Below, in pieces: positions 22,895 to 36,690 of a DNA stretch of 64,000 nt (its first letter is position 1; each line of letters starts with the position of its first letter). The position numbers and the translations under genes are program-made. The stretch covers positions 12,424,399 to 12,488,398 of the forward strand of contig CM055095.1 of NCBI GenBank assembly GCA_029204225.1, written 5' to 3'. Origin of the DNA: Diphasiastrum complanatum. Its lineage: Eukaryota > Streptophyta > Lycopodiopsida > Lycopodiales > Lycopodiaceae. Under the pieces are notes generated by a model that was given only the letters and a program-made list of their open reading frames with translations, had not been told where the DNA came from and made no database searches.

Positions 22895-25800
22895 GCCCTC
22901 TTTCTCTCCTCTCTCTCTCTCTCTCCTTCTCGGGCTTCTGCGAATTGTTCCTCTGCCCGCACGCCCTTTTTTTTTTTTTTTTTTTTTTTCTAAAATAAAA
23001 AAACGCTTCCGGGGCCCGGACGTGTCCAGAAAAAAATTTTAATTTTTTTTTTGGGATGCGTCCGACCCCGCGTCCGAGGGTCGTATGGGTCCGGGTCCGG
23101 GCGTCGGACGCGGACGCCAAAAGCCTGCGTCCGCCCCGAACCCTCATGTCTGGTACAAGTATATGAATCCCAATGTTATAAGCACATTAACATATATTGG
23201 TATCAAATGAAGCATAAGACAACAAAGAGCATCTACAAAGCATTTTCCAACTAAGAATACTGAATGAATATCAATGGACGTCTATGAGAATGACTAAGAT
23301 CTCCAAAAATGTGTAGCACCCCTACAAGAAACTCAAAACTCCAAATCATCAAAATTGCAAATTGAATAGCCTTAGTGGCTATTTATATTAAACAAAAGCT
23401 ACCTCCCTCCAATTTAGTTATAGGGAAATATGAGATTAAAAAGTAAGAGCCCAGATTAGGAACCATGTAAAATGGCATTATGGGGCTTGTCAAATGTAAT
23501 AAAAAATGTTTAGAGCAATTGAACGATTTTGTTGATGTTCTTGCGCATTCTGCTTGGATGTTCTTATGGTGATATGTAAGCTAATTCTATGCAATACGAT
23601 CATTAGAGGTATTAGAGCATCATAATTGTTACGAGACCGTAACAATACCGACCCAACAGTACTTCTAGGTGCAGCTAACCATCGGAGGCAGAGGATAGTG
23701 TGAGTCAGTGGCATGCATGCATACCATGCAGTAGGTATGGGGGCGAGTAATGCCCATGCAGACACATACATGACAGTAGGGGGCCATGTAGTCCTTCAAC
23801 AATGGACCGGGACTCCGCATGCAACAGTAACCCATGCATGCAACATGAACAGTGGGTGTCAGCAGCACCTACCACCTACCGCAAAACTCACACTGGGCTA
23901 GGAGGGGCATTCTATAAGAGAGTGCATTGGCTGGGTGGATTAGACTAGCTTTGCCTTCCCTCTGACTATGGTGTTCCTAACACTGTTATTAGAGCCATAG
24001 CCATCCTTGCCTACAGTGTGTCAGTTTCATTGCTCACAGGATCAAGCAATTGGAGTAACAAGATTGAGTAAGAGGGGTGCCTTCCTTGGTGGAATTTCAG
24101 TTTGGGATGTTTGACACAGAGGAATTTGTGTCTAAAGAACAGTATGAACAGCTACAAACTGAAGTGACCAATTTAAAACAGACTTTAGCCAGCATGCAAA
24201 CTAAACAAGATAAATCGTTTGCTGAACTTAAAGGTTTGTATGCTAATGTAGTACCTCCTACTCCTTCAGTTCCAGTTTCAGCTCCTAGTACGTCTCAGTT
24301 GTTAGTACCTCCCGCAGTTCCCGCTAACTCATTTTTCCACAGTTTGGAATACAGTCCAGAGTAGGAATTTACAGATTTCTAAGCCAGTTCATCCAAGTAT
24401 ACAACAATTTTTGTTGAGGACGAAGAGTCCAAGCATACGTCTGATGACGTTGAGGATACAGAGTCTGTAAAACTACCCAAGTATACCAACAATGGTCAGT
24501 GTTGACAAGGATTCAAATGGAAACAATATTCCATCAGTACATATTCCACAAAAATAGAGTATGTGTCCCTTTATCAACTTTAAATTGTTGCAGAAGCTAA
24601 AGGTGGAAACAAGGCAAAGTGACCATCGGTACGTGGTCAAGCTGGCCACATGAGCAGAGAGCCAAGTTTGAGACCGGATAGTCCCATGTCTTCCTTTGCA
24701 AATTCAGGGATATAAAGGTAGATTAGATTTCCATGTAATGAATTTGGTCAAAGTAGACATTATACTTGGTAAAGAGTGGTTTTATGAGAAGAATGAGTCG
24801 CTAAAGAAAAACTATGTAACTCATAGTTTATCATTCTTGGATAACGGCTCATGCATAGAACTTAATGGAAATGTGGATATTTCTTCTCTTTGTATGCTTT
24901 AATTTTGGAAACGGTTGACTACGTCAATGTTTCATCGAAATGCGTTTGAAACGCTAAGGAGCAAGACCTTAAACTTAGATTCCCAGATTTCCTTCCTTAG
25001 AAGAAAAGTCTTTTAAGGGGGAGGGAATGTTAGGGACCCGACCCCTCGGGTCCCGAACCTAACTTGAAACCGGATGTTGGATTGGGCCTATGGACTTGAT
25101 GGACCACATGTGCACCACTTGTCGGGATTCGGGACGTGTACTAGGCATGCTCCCATTTTCAGGGTACAGAAGGGGAGGAGCTCTCAGTTACCATTCATTC
25201 GATCTACCTAGGAGTTGTGGATGGTAGTGCGCTAGTGCATAGCCAGGATGGTGCTAGCAAAGAGGCCAAGCGTTCTAATGGCGGTATGGGACGTCGTTAG
25301 GGCAAGAGGCTAGATCCCGCTTGTCTTCAAGCCATAGGCCTTGGCACAGAGGGTGGACCAAGATTAGGTCCTACGGCGGGGTGGATCGTGAGCGTTCGGT
25401 TTCTTGTGCTAATCGGCACCTAGCGGTTTAGGGTTTAGTAAGCATGTAACACTTCCTAGAGTCGTTGAGGTGGAAATGTAAGCATGATGCCTTTTTTTCA
25501 GAGATTTGGAGAGCAGTCAAGCAAAGGGAAAATGCCTAGAAGTATACTTACTTAAGAGCACACTAGCTGTTGAGTGTAAGATCTCCAAAAGTACACATGT
25601 TATTGAATCATGCTGAAGACAAAGTGTCCCTAACACCCAAGGATACACTTGTTGAGGGTGAAATATCCGAAGGTACATGTGATGTTGAGGATGAGGCTTC
25701 CAAAAGTGCACTTGAGAAAGGTGTTGAGGATGCAACTTGAATTGAAGATCTCCAAGGAAGTGGAAGAAGTTCACTATCAACAATTGGTACTTGCTCTACA

Positions 25801-28800
25801 AAGGTTGAGTATGTGTCCAGCTCATGTACCTTCTCTTTTTGTGATCTTACTCTTATTGATGCTCGTCTGAGACCCATGCATCAACATAAATGGGCTATAT
25901 CTCGTATAGGAATGCTTGGCACTATTAAGAGAAACCTCCAGACTTGTTAGATACTCTTCCCAATTGGTTTGCTTCTTAAGCATATCTTCTTGACCTAATT
26001 GATCCTCTATGTTTGGCTATCTGACTATGGATGCTTTGTTGTGCTCATACTCAACTTGGTGTCCAACACAACCCTCCAAAAGTGACTAGCACTTGTTCTC
26101 CTTGTCACTAACAATATCAACTAGCAGCCCATAAAGCCTGAAATCTATTCATAAATGCTCTGCCTCATTCAGTTGACACTTCTAGCATGTGATCACATAT
26201 TTTTGGATGTCCTTTTTCATACCAAACCAAAGGAAGTACAAGTCTTTCTGAATTCTTGAATGTCCAACACAGGGACTATCATGACACTCATAAAGGATTT
26301 GGCGCCTAGTGTAGTTACGAGCAAATTTATAGCAGATCAATAGCTAAGCTAAGAAAGCAGCACATAAGCAAGAACTAACCCTATAAAGCGGTAGAATTTT
26401 TTTTTAAGGAGACTAAAGAGAGAGATCAATATCATCAGCTATGATGAATGACAATAGGTCCTACTTATACCCACAAGGAGGCCCTAAAATGGAACCTTCG
26501 TGGAGCCTTCCAGAGGATAAGATAATGTCAGTGAACCTAATCAAAATGATAAGGAGGGATAATAGTGCACCCTCTTACAAGAGGGGCCCCACTCCGATAT
26601 CATATGGCCAAGTACCTAATAAATGAGTAAATGGTGCCAAAGGCTAGTACATGAATAAAAAGGGCCTAGGGGCTTGGTTATGCATAACAGTAAAGTAATA
26701 AAGAAGGGCGCGGTGAATGTAATGAGTTGAGTCCTAACTCTCCCCCGCGACATAACAAAGCCCCTCGGGCTAAAGGAAGTTGCAACATATAATCATGGAA
26801 CAACAAGCTCTGGTGGATCAGCAACTGTATCAGATGTAGATGACTGAACAACCACAGCTAGAGCACGAGCCTGATTTGCAAGTAACGGTTTATGATAAAA
26901 AAAACATCTGAACCAGAAACTGAATCTACTGTCAGCGTCGACTATGCTGAAGCGAACCTGAAGTATAGTAGCTGGTAATAAAGGAAATAGCTATGGATCA
27001 CTAGGAAATGAGCATCACGAGGAGCCTCATCCTCAATAGCAGCACGTCACAGACTAACGTGGAATATAGCACATGCACGTGTAGTAGGCAATAGTTGTAA
27101 ACGATAAGTCTCTAGACTGAGACACTCCAAAATGCGATAAGGCCCATAGTAGCATGGTGCAAGCTTTTCAGTAGAAGCGTGGCCTTGAACAAAATGATGT
27201 CGTGCAAAGTGAAGCCGAAGATAAGCCATATCACCAAGCTGAAATTGAACATGGCGGTCTACACAAGTCTGGTAACGCTGTTGAACATGTTGTAAAGTTG
27301 TTCTAGCTCGAGTAATAAGCTCGCGGGCACTTGATAAGATTGAAGCAAGGGTAACAGGTGTATCATAAAATGCAATAGGTACCGCTTAGAAAATCTGCCG
27401 AAAGAAGATAGCGAAACAAATTTATAGTAGATCAATAGCTAAGCTAAGAAAGCAGCTCATAAGCAAGAACTAACCCTAGAAAGCAGCAAAGAGAATGCTT
27501 AAGGAGACTAAAGAGAGAGATGAATATCATTAGCTATGAAATGAATGACAATAGGTCCTACTTATACCCACAAGGAAGCCCTAATATGGAACCTTCCAGA
27601 GGATAAGATAATGTTACTGAACTTAATCAAAATGGATAAGGAGGGCTTACGACTCCTCGAGTTAGGGCCACGATGGGTGTTGACAAAACCCATGGGGGGC
27701 TAATAGGGGGACAAGTGACATGGGAGGAGCGCCACACAATTGCCCCAATAGTTATACAAGGAAATGTATTCTAGGTTTAACGGGTGCTCTAATATGTGTG
27801 GGATCTCCTTCCACAAGCTATCATCATTACAAGCGCATGGTTGGAGTTGTAGGAGCACATGGCTGGATGATTAGAGTATCTCAGGCTCCTTGAGCTTTCC
27901 GAAGATCCTAACAACCAACAAGATTTGAAATTTTGGCTTTCCATTGTAGGTCCACTGCAAGTAACATTTTAAAAAATGAGTTGAAATTGCAAATTGTGGA
28001 ATAGAAAAGTAGTTTTCACAATAAATTTTGAATAGATTTTTCCAAGCAGTTTTTTTGCTTTCATGTGCTTGTTACCTTCATAATTTTTTACTCATGGGTG
28101 TGTACAATGTGATACTTGGCAGGTAGTCTAAAATCCTCGCTAGAAACAAGTGAAGGAGAGTGGATGAAAATATTCAATGTCAATCTAAATGGTGCTTGGC
28201 TTGTTACCAAGGCCGTAACCAAGCGTATGCGAGATTCTAGCATTGGAGGCTCTATTATATTTGTGACGTCAATTGTTGGCACTGAGCGTGGACTTCCACC
28301 TGGAGCTAGTGCCTATGCTACTTCAATGGCAGCAGTAAATCACTTGACAAAGGTATGTTAGGTTCTGGCCCCTTCATTACAGTGACTATGAGCATTGGCA
28401 AATGTGTATGTACACCGAATAAAGAAGATGTGTTTTGGTAAAGCTATGTGAACATGTATATGATTCAAATCTTTATGTTTGTCTCTATATGGTTTTGGTG
28501 AAGAATATGAACTTTGTAGGTAAATATGATTTGTAGTATTTTCTTTGATCGTGAATGCGAATTTTTTGTGTTTTTATCTAAGATATTTCTTGACCTTTGG
28601 TAGGAATGTTCCAATTGGACCATGATCAACCAAGCACATCATAAATGATTTTAGCAAGTGTCATTCAATTTCTTTGAAGGTATATTCTTCATGGTGTTCG
28701 CATGTATTCACATTATTTGAGTTTTCTTGTTAATTCTGGTATCATAGATTTTTTCCACTTGCCAAAATTTTGGAAATCGAGGTCAAGGGACAAAACTTGG

Positions 28801-31800
28801 AGTTGAAACCAACGTCACATTTCAAAGTAAACCTTGAAGAGTTCTCAATGTTCCACGTTAGGTACTCTTTATAACATTTCAACTAGCACTTGATTGCGAG
28901 AATAGATTTTTTGGAACATAGACTATCTCATCACTCATCCATGAGATGACTAGTTGTTGATCATTGATCTATGGATCTTACGTCAGATTGTCATGTAATA
29001 TAGCCAAGGTCGATCCTCTAGAGAATGAGAGTTAACGACAACCAAGTGGATGTAGCATCATGTAAAAAATAGTCCTATGTAATTTGACCCTCAACTCTTG
29101 CATTTCACAATGAAATTGAGCAAGATCGATGCAAATAAAAAAAATAGATAGATAGTGGATTCGTGCAACAACAACAAGAAATGGTGAACAAGTACCAGTG
29201 GTAACTAAACCATAAAGGGATAAAACAAGAAATAGCTATGTATAATGGTAGCAAGCCTCAAATCACGTCCTGGAGGCGATGGCGATACTACTACTACTGT
29301 TATCGCTGCTATTGAAGAAAGATGTAATACGAGCTGTAGTGAGGAGTGAAACTGAGATCTGCTGTCGACTTCGAATGTGAGAGGGACGTCTTCTCGTGGT
29401 TGGACAAATAAGTCTGGCTGTAGGGTAACGCTGGGAGGTGCACCGTCTCTGATCTCTATGAGAAGTCATGTGAGTTTGGGTCTGGTCGTGATCGCCGTCT
29501 GGAGAAAAAAGAGGTAATCTGAAATTGTGTCTGGAGTACTCTGACGCAAAGGCTGGGGATCTCGTCGAAATAGAAGCATCTCTCGTATAATCAATGCAAC
29601 ATAGCGTGGATCCTACCACAGGACGGTGACTTAGCCATTTCACTTTCTTACAAAAGTACATTTGTAAAAACGGTAAACAACTAGGACAGGGAGTAAGCTG
29701 TAACAACTGGATTAGGGCATCAAGGTACATGGGCGGGACTACAAACTTAGCAAGGATGATCTGGAACTGAAGGCTTAGCCTAGATCGTATGTGAAAGCAT
29801 AGTGATCTGTAATCGCGAGATACTGGCCTAGTCAGATGAGGTAAGACTAGTGTACCATGCAGCTGATGCATATAGGTTTGTAGGGAAACAATGGTGTCAA
29901 AAAGCCGACACTTACTCGAGGCATCTTGAATAGACTTACGAAAGTAGAATCTCTCCATCTGGGCAAGGGAAGCATGACCCTTCCCAAGCCTACTAGAAGC
30001 TGTCTGTATCATACTAAATATAGGACCAGCAAAAAGTGCTCCTAAGTAAGTGTAGGATGGAACAATCTCCAGCGGCCGATTGTCAAAAAGGAGCTCTTGT
30101 CTCAACATAAAGCTCCTAGAAGTGTTGAAGATCATCACTTTGGTCTTTCCAATTTTCAGCCCTAGGCCCCATCTGGAACAGAAATCATGAAGGTAATCAA
30201 TCTGCCTTTGTAACCCCTCCCTGGTAGGTGAAAGTAGAACCACATCATCTGCATAAAGAAGAATAGCGATCAAAGATGTCTCCAAGTCTGCAACCAGATC
30301 CACCACACTGCTCAATAACCCTCTCCAACTCATCAATATATAGTCCAAAAAGTGCAAGGAACATCCCTGCTTCACCCCAATAGTGCTCATGATTTGCTTG
30401 GAGATACCTCTGTCACTCTGAAAACATCCCAATACTTTCTCATAGAGTGCCATCACTGCTAGCACTCTGTCATTAGAAAAACCAAGGTCTCGTATCCGCT
30501 GGATGAGGAAGGAGCTTGGGATAGAGTCGAAGGCTTCCCGAAGTCAACGAAGCAACAATAAACTTGCTATGGTTGGTGCCAAGCTTCCTCAATGGATAGT
30601 AAATCAGCTGCATGGATCAATAGCTCAAATTCAAGATCATCAATATCTCTGGCTTTACTGGTGTTTAGTCTCTTGATGTCGTTATGTACCATATCAACAG
30701 TGAAGAAGGTGAACTTAGAAGGTCTAGGGGAGATGGAAATAAGTGTGTCAATATCAATGGTAGATAAGGAAGTGGCCTAATCAGTCCATATGCACAAGTC
30801 ATCGAGGAGGGGAGTGGGAGCACGGGGAATGAACTCACGCCAGAATGCGCCTATTGAAGAACTGTAGAGATGTCCAATAAGTTGTCTCTCTTCCAAACTA
30901 TCATAGGCCCGTTTCTTACAACGAAGTAAGCGGGTAAAGAGACGATGCGTGGATCGTAAGAGATGAGAGGTGTGTATGCGAGCATGTGTGACGAGATGAT
31001 GACACCATGACAATGAATACATAATCATGTCACTTTTTGGTGCTCCAGCACCATTGGATGAGGGTGGGGCCTTACCTTCATCCTCAGTGCTGTTGATTTT
31101 TTGCGAAGGCAAAAAGGCGAAAAAAACAAAAGTTTTGCTACTGCGATCTGAAATTTCCAGCAAACAGAGCGCTCAACAACTCAATATCCTCTACTTTCTA
31201 ATCGTAGAACTTAAATCTACTGCATGCTGGGATCTAAGGGGGTGTTAGCTATTGTCCACTATGATACTATGTTAAGAGAGATGTGACAAAATCCAAGGCC
31301 TAGCTATGGAGTATCATAACAACATAGTGAGCACACTATGAAAGCTTGAGAAAACCAGTTATGGAGTAGAAGACCAAAGCAAGAGAGAGAGGAGTTCAAA
31401 GCTCACACAACTTGAATGATTATCAAAGGAGTAGTAGGGTGTGGAAACCCCTCCAAACAAAGGGCCACATATAGCATGCAAATTACAATGTATAGAGGTG
31501 GTGTCATACTAATTCTAGCTCTAGACCCCACATGGGTCCTCAACCTACTTGTTATTACTTGCCTAATTAGCACAAGTGGGGTGTACTATGTACATAAATG
31601 TTTTACCCCCATGTCTTATGCACAACTTACAAGTTACAATTATACAAGCCTTAAGGGGCAAAATAGCCATTTATTTCAACAGGCCCCCCTCAATGGCTAT
31701 TTTGTTCATACCAACACCTAGCATGCTACGAAATTTTTCAAATTTTTCTCTACTAAGTGCCTTAGTAAAGATATCTGCTGCTTGTTCGTTGGTATCACAG

Positions 31801-34800
31801 TTCTCGAGCTGAATTTCTCCACTTTGTATCTTCTCTCGTAAGAAGTGCTGGTCCACCTCAATATGCTTCATACGAGCATGGTACACAGGATTTTTGGCAA
31901 GCTGGATGCAACTCTGGCTATCACAATAAAGAACAGTAGGACCATCCTGTGGGATCTGCACCTCCCCAAGAAGTCTCCTAAGCCATATCGCCTTGCAGGT
32001 AGCTTTCGCCGCTGCCCTGTACTCAGCCTCTGTTGATGATAAGGTAACGGTGGGCTGTTTCTTGCTGCACCAAGAATTGGCCCCAGAACCAAGGTTGAAA
32101 GTGTAACCTGTGGTCGACTTTCGATCATCCCTATCACCTGCCCAATCCGAATCGGTAAATCCTCCAAGCTGAAGCTTCCCGTCATCTGTGTACTCAATCC
32201 CATAACAGGTTGTCCCTTTGACATACCTCAAAACCCTTTTAGCTGCTTTCCAATGGGCTTCAGTTGGAGAACTCATGAATTGGCTTGCTACACCAACCAC
32301 ATACGAAATGTCTGGTCTCGTAGTGGTGAGATAAATCAGGCTACCTACAAGCTGCATATAAAGAGTCTCGTCCACAAAAGGAGTGCCATCATCTCTAGAT
32401 GGCTTTACTGCTTTGGCCATCAAAGCATCATATTCCTCCTTCATGGCAAGGTGCCATTCCTTCGAGTTGAGTTTATCATATACATCCTTCGGCTCCTCAT
32501 GAGAAATAAAATAAGCACAATCAGTGGAGTTGATGTCCACTTGCTTGTCTCTATCTTCAGAGGTAAGCCTTCTAGGCTCGGATCTTTCTCTTTGAGATCT
32601 CCTTGATGAAAAGATTCGAGGTGACTCCTCCTCAATTCTCGGCCCCATCTCTCCATGATAGTCTTCAAGGGTGATGATTGGAGTATCTTTCTCTTGATGG
32701 AAGCTTTACAGGTACTATGCCCTTTCCCTTGACCTTGTGTGTTGAGTTGTCACCTAGGCACACCTCTTGTCCATTACAAATCCCCACAAAGGTATCAAAC
32801 CAATCCTATGAGGGGTTATGTGCTTTGAAGCACCTGAGTCAATGTACCAACCACTTGTTGTAGCTTGTGAGGCCAATGCAACAGAAAATAACTCAGCTTG
32901 CCTTATGTCACTTTGCTCCTCTCTTGCAACACTCTCAACAACATTTCCTTCTTGCTTCTTTGTGCCCTTCTTTTGCTCCGCAAGCTTCTTCCTGCACTCA
33001 AAAGCAAAGTGTCCATATTTACCACAGTAATTGCAATTCTCTTTCCTTCGAGGTGCGGAAGAAGTACTCGAGGAGGATTTTGCTTCTGACATTTGCAAGT
33101 TCTCCATTCCTTGCTCAAGTGTTTGTGGTGCTCCTTTGTTCTTGTCTTTTCCTTTCTTCTTGTCCTTGGCTGGATTTTGCTTCTTCTTAGAAGCAAAGGC
33201 ATGCTCTTGGAAATCTTCCCTCTTGGAGAGATTAACTCTCCTCATCTCCTCTTGTAACAAGAGATCATATACCTCTTCATAGGTAGGGATTTCCTCCCTC
33301 ACAGATATCATCATCACAAAGTTCTGATAAACATATGACAAGCTATTCAGAACTATTGGCACCAAGTCTTTGTCAGCAATAGCCTCTCCAAGCACAGAAA
33401 GTTGATATCTAAGATCTTGAATCTTAGTAAGATGATCAGTAATTGTCTCCCCTGTCTCCATTCTGAGAGTATACAACTTGTTCTTCAAGTAAAGAAGCCT
33501 AGTTGTACTTGCTGTCTCATACAATTCACAAAGAATGTGCCATGCATCTACAGGCCCTTTGACTGCTAACCTGATTAGAGGAATCACATTATCCCTCACT
33601 GACATGTTGATGATCCCGTGTGCCTTTTCCCCTCTCTTGATATAGTCCTTGAGTTCAAGTTCAGATGTTGGAACAGGCTCGTCACCTGTCACAAGCTTCC
33701 AACATCCTTTATCTTCAAGAATGTTCTTGATCTTGAATTTCCAAATGCTAAAGTTAGTGCCATCAAGTCGGCTGGCTTCACTCAACATGCTCTCTGCAAG
33801 ACTAGACATAGCTGGATAGAAATAAGACACAAAAGGTAAACTGGGGTTTTACCCAATTAGGGTATGCAACCACTTGCTCAATAACCCTCAGCTTCTGGAT
33901 TTGAAACTATCCCCCTGTATGGCTGTCCTAGCCCTTGTCCAAGATCCACTCAAAACTTTCACTGAAGTCCCCATTGTAGAAAGCGCCCTCTTACAGTCCT
34001 AGCTGTCCAAAAAGACTCATAATTTTTTCTCCCTAATTAGAAAGTTTTTGGATTACAGTGCTCCCCTTGCCAACAGTACTCCAAGCATGCAGATAGCATA
34101 GAGATCAGATGCCCCTACAGAAAGTGCGCCCTCCTCAAAGATAAGCTGCTCTCCAGGAATGGCAGGAATCTGATTAAAAGAGGTCCAAGCTTTCACCACA
34201 CCACAAGCAACATAACCTGCTCTGATACCATGACAAAATCCAAAGGCCTAGCTATGGAGTATCATAACAACATAGTAAGCACACTATGAAAGTTTGAAAA
34301 AACCAGCTATGGAGTAGAAGACCAAAGCAAGAGATAGAGGACTTCAAAGCTCACACAACTTGAATGATTATCACAAGAGTAGTAGAGCGTGGAAACCCCT
34401 CCAAACAAAGGGCCACATATAGCAGGTAATGTAGGAAATAGAAGCCTAAGGATCCAGAATCTTAACTATTCAATCACACAAAGCATTCTCAAAAGAAAGA
34501 GAGAGATGGCTAGAAACCCTCTTGTAGAAACTTGTGGACAGCCAAGGAGAATAGTCAGTATTGCTTACAAAAGTGTCTCATACAAATGGGATGCACACAC
34601 ATATATAGTCCAAGATGACTATCTAACTTCATGACTATTGGCTATCCAACTACTTGAGTATTGGCTATCCAACTACTTGACTATTGACTATCCAACTTTC
34701 TATAAGTTACATAGAAAGAATAAGGTACCTCCAATATGTCAAGTTGGGGTACTTAATGTCACAATTAGGCCTAGTGGACCCATGAGTCCCTACCAAGTTA

Positions 34801-36625
34801 ATTTCATACTAACTTAGCTAACTCTAAGTTTAGTAGGCCTAATATAATAAATGACCATGGTTACACAACTCTTGACCTTTTGGGTCAAAGTAACCTATGG
34901 TAATGTAAGCAATTCCATTTATATTCCAACACCCTCCGTAAATGGAAATGCATAACATAACATGAAGTAACTTCTCGAAAGAGAAAAATGCAACTTGTTG
35001 TCCGAACTTCATGTCGCCAAATAAACTTCGCACCGAAGTAGTCGAAATCTCATCCCCAATCATGTCCAACATATAAAAGGAAAAGAATGCGTAATAATGA
35101 AGCATCAAGTCGAAGGGTGAGGATTTGCATGCTCCATCCGAAGTAGGGAACCAACATAAACTCGGCAATAAGTCGAAACATGGACTTGTTACCATAAGGA
35201 CAATAAAAAAGAGTACCAAACTCTTTGGGCATCACATCCTCCCGAACCTTACCATCAATGACTTGCTCACATAGAATAGGCGATGTACCAACATCATGAT
35301 GAAGAGTAAGTGTAGAACCAAAAAAATCAGCAAAAGGTACTGATTTTAAAGAGGCATGTGCCTTCCTTTCGTAGTAAGATATTTCTTTGCTGTCCTGCAA
35401 AGTCTCCAATAGCCGACAAGGAACTGTTATGGGCTGTTCAACACTTTGCTGCCCAAAGTGTTCCCAACATGGACCATGTTGTCCATAATCTTCCACAGGC
35501 TGTTCCTGAAGCATAATGGACTGCTCATGATGTAAAATGGGCTGTAAATGACCAAAAGAAGATGAATGAACCTGTTGTCCAACATCTTCATCATAAAAAT
35601 TTAGCAAACTATCAAGAGATGCATCAACGATGGCGTCATCAAAGCTGTCCCTCGAAGAGGCATGGGATGACATAGAAGATTTTTCAAATAATGAAAAATT
35701 CTCTCCAAACAAATGCTCACTCTTAACACTTTGAACAAAAGTACTAATTGACACATGTTGACTCCCTCCTCGATTAGTACAAAAAGGTTCCAAAGAGTGC
35801 TTGAATTTTTCAGCCTTTGCTAAAACATCAAATTGAAAAGGTTTCGCATGAAACTTTTCACTAATGTATCCATCATATGCATCAACTTGCGGTGACTTGA
35901 AAAAAGAAGATTGTTTCAACATCTGCTCAATGTATTGTTGTTGAGAGATGAAGGTTCTAGCCCCATGTGGAAGATCAACAAGAACCCAAGTGTGGTTCTT
36001 CATGAGTGAGTTGTACTCCTCTTGCATCGCATCCTCCCAACATTTTACTCCTCTGGCCTGCTCATAAAACAGGTTCTACTGCACCATCCTTAATAGAAGT
36101 TAGAGCAAAATCAGAAAAATCAGCAAATTTTACTGATTTAGTAGAGGCACGAGTCTTCCCTTCATAGAAATGATCCACTTTGCTGTCCTGCAAAGTATGC
36201 AACAAGCATTTAGGGACTGGTTTGGGCTGTCCAACAGCCTTACCTTTGTCAACACTTTGCTGTCCAAAGTGTTCTGAACTTGGACCTTGCTGTCCAATGT
36301 CTTCAACAGGCTGCTCTTCACCATAAATAGGTTCTTCTTGATGAACTATGGGCTGCAAAATTGAAGAAGTAGTGGGCTGTCCACTAGAAGTAGATGGCAG
36401 TCCCTTCTCTTCATGATTAGATGGCAAAACCAAATCTGGAAATATTTCAAGATATGCATAATGGGGGAAGTCCCCTTTCATGACATGAGTGGGCGCAACA
36501 TCATAGGAGGTCTTTTCATCAAAATGAACATCACGACTCACTATGATTTTATTAGTATCCATATTAAACAACCTATAGCCCTTTCTTTCGCTACTATAGC
36601 CAACAAATATGCATTTAACTCCTTT

Positions 36626-36690
<65 letters not shown>

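Larger units (their letters stand above)
13464..23152 (-). mobile_element. hAT-A element, internally deleted, hosting a Gypsy and a TRIM
   Basis: The probable boundaries are flanked by GTACAAAT (13,456-13,463) and GTACAAGT (23,153-23,160), a 7/8 match to an 8-bp hAT target duplication. Both ends are filled with CGTCCG/CGGACG words in inverted arrangement. Transposase remains lie on the minus strand: BED finger, dimerisation domain and AT-hook tail, with the catalytic core missing. A convergent second gene lies on the plus strand near the left end. Removing the nested chromovirus and TRIM with their duplicated target bases leaves about 3.9 kb. The terminal bases themselves match imperfectly, so boundaries are tentative. 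Confidence 0.65.
31284..34425 (-). mobile_element. Ty1/Copia-1, internally deleted
   Basis: This is a minus-strand element. The 3' LTR is 31,284-31,681 (398 bp) and the truncated 5' LTR is 34,231-34,425. The tRNA-Met primer site is at 34,216-34,230 and the polypurine tract at about 31,681-31,692. Between them lies a nearly complete gag and the start of protease, then a jump to the first residues of RT, then a jump to the RT end and complete RNase H. Integrase and the RT catalytic core are gone. The open frames on each side of the gaps suggest a recently formed non-autonomous derivative. Confidence 0.85.
34430..36628 (-). mobile_element. Ty1/Copia-2, rearranged
   Basis: A minus-strand element: the LTR 34,430-34,931 follows (in minus reading) a polypurine tract (GGAGGG at 34,932 upward). 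The interior holds the integrase C-terminal end, the integrase-RT linker, the first RT residues, an RT end fragment, and then a second diverged copy of the linker where RT and RNase H should be. No 5' LTR is seen to the right, where a GA repeat begins at 36,629. Confidence 0.75.

Noticed and set aside
22556..23147. Minus-strand ORFs rich in Arg-Glu repeats
   Set aside because: They are translations of CT/CA microsatellites, not proteins.
13456..23160. Exact terminal inverted repeat for hAT-A
   Set aside because: The candidate ends pair only loosely and more than one boundary fits, so only the 8-bp flank match and the end arrays are claimed.
29263..29700. Arg/Ser/His-rich C-terminal extension of the LINE frame as a domain
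   Set aside because: It has no conserved motif and looks like out-of-frame readthrough after the RT thumb.
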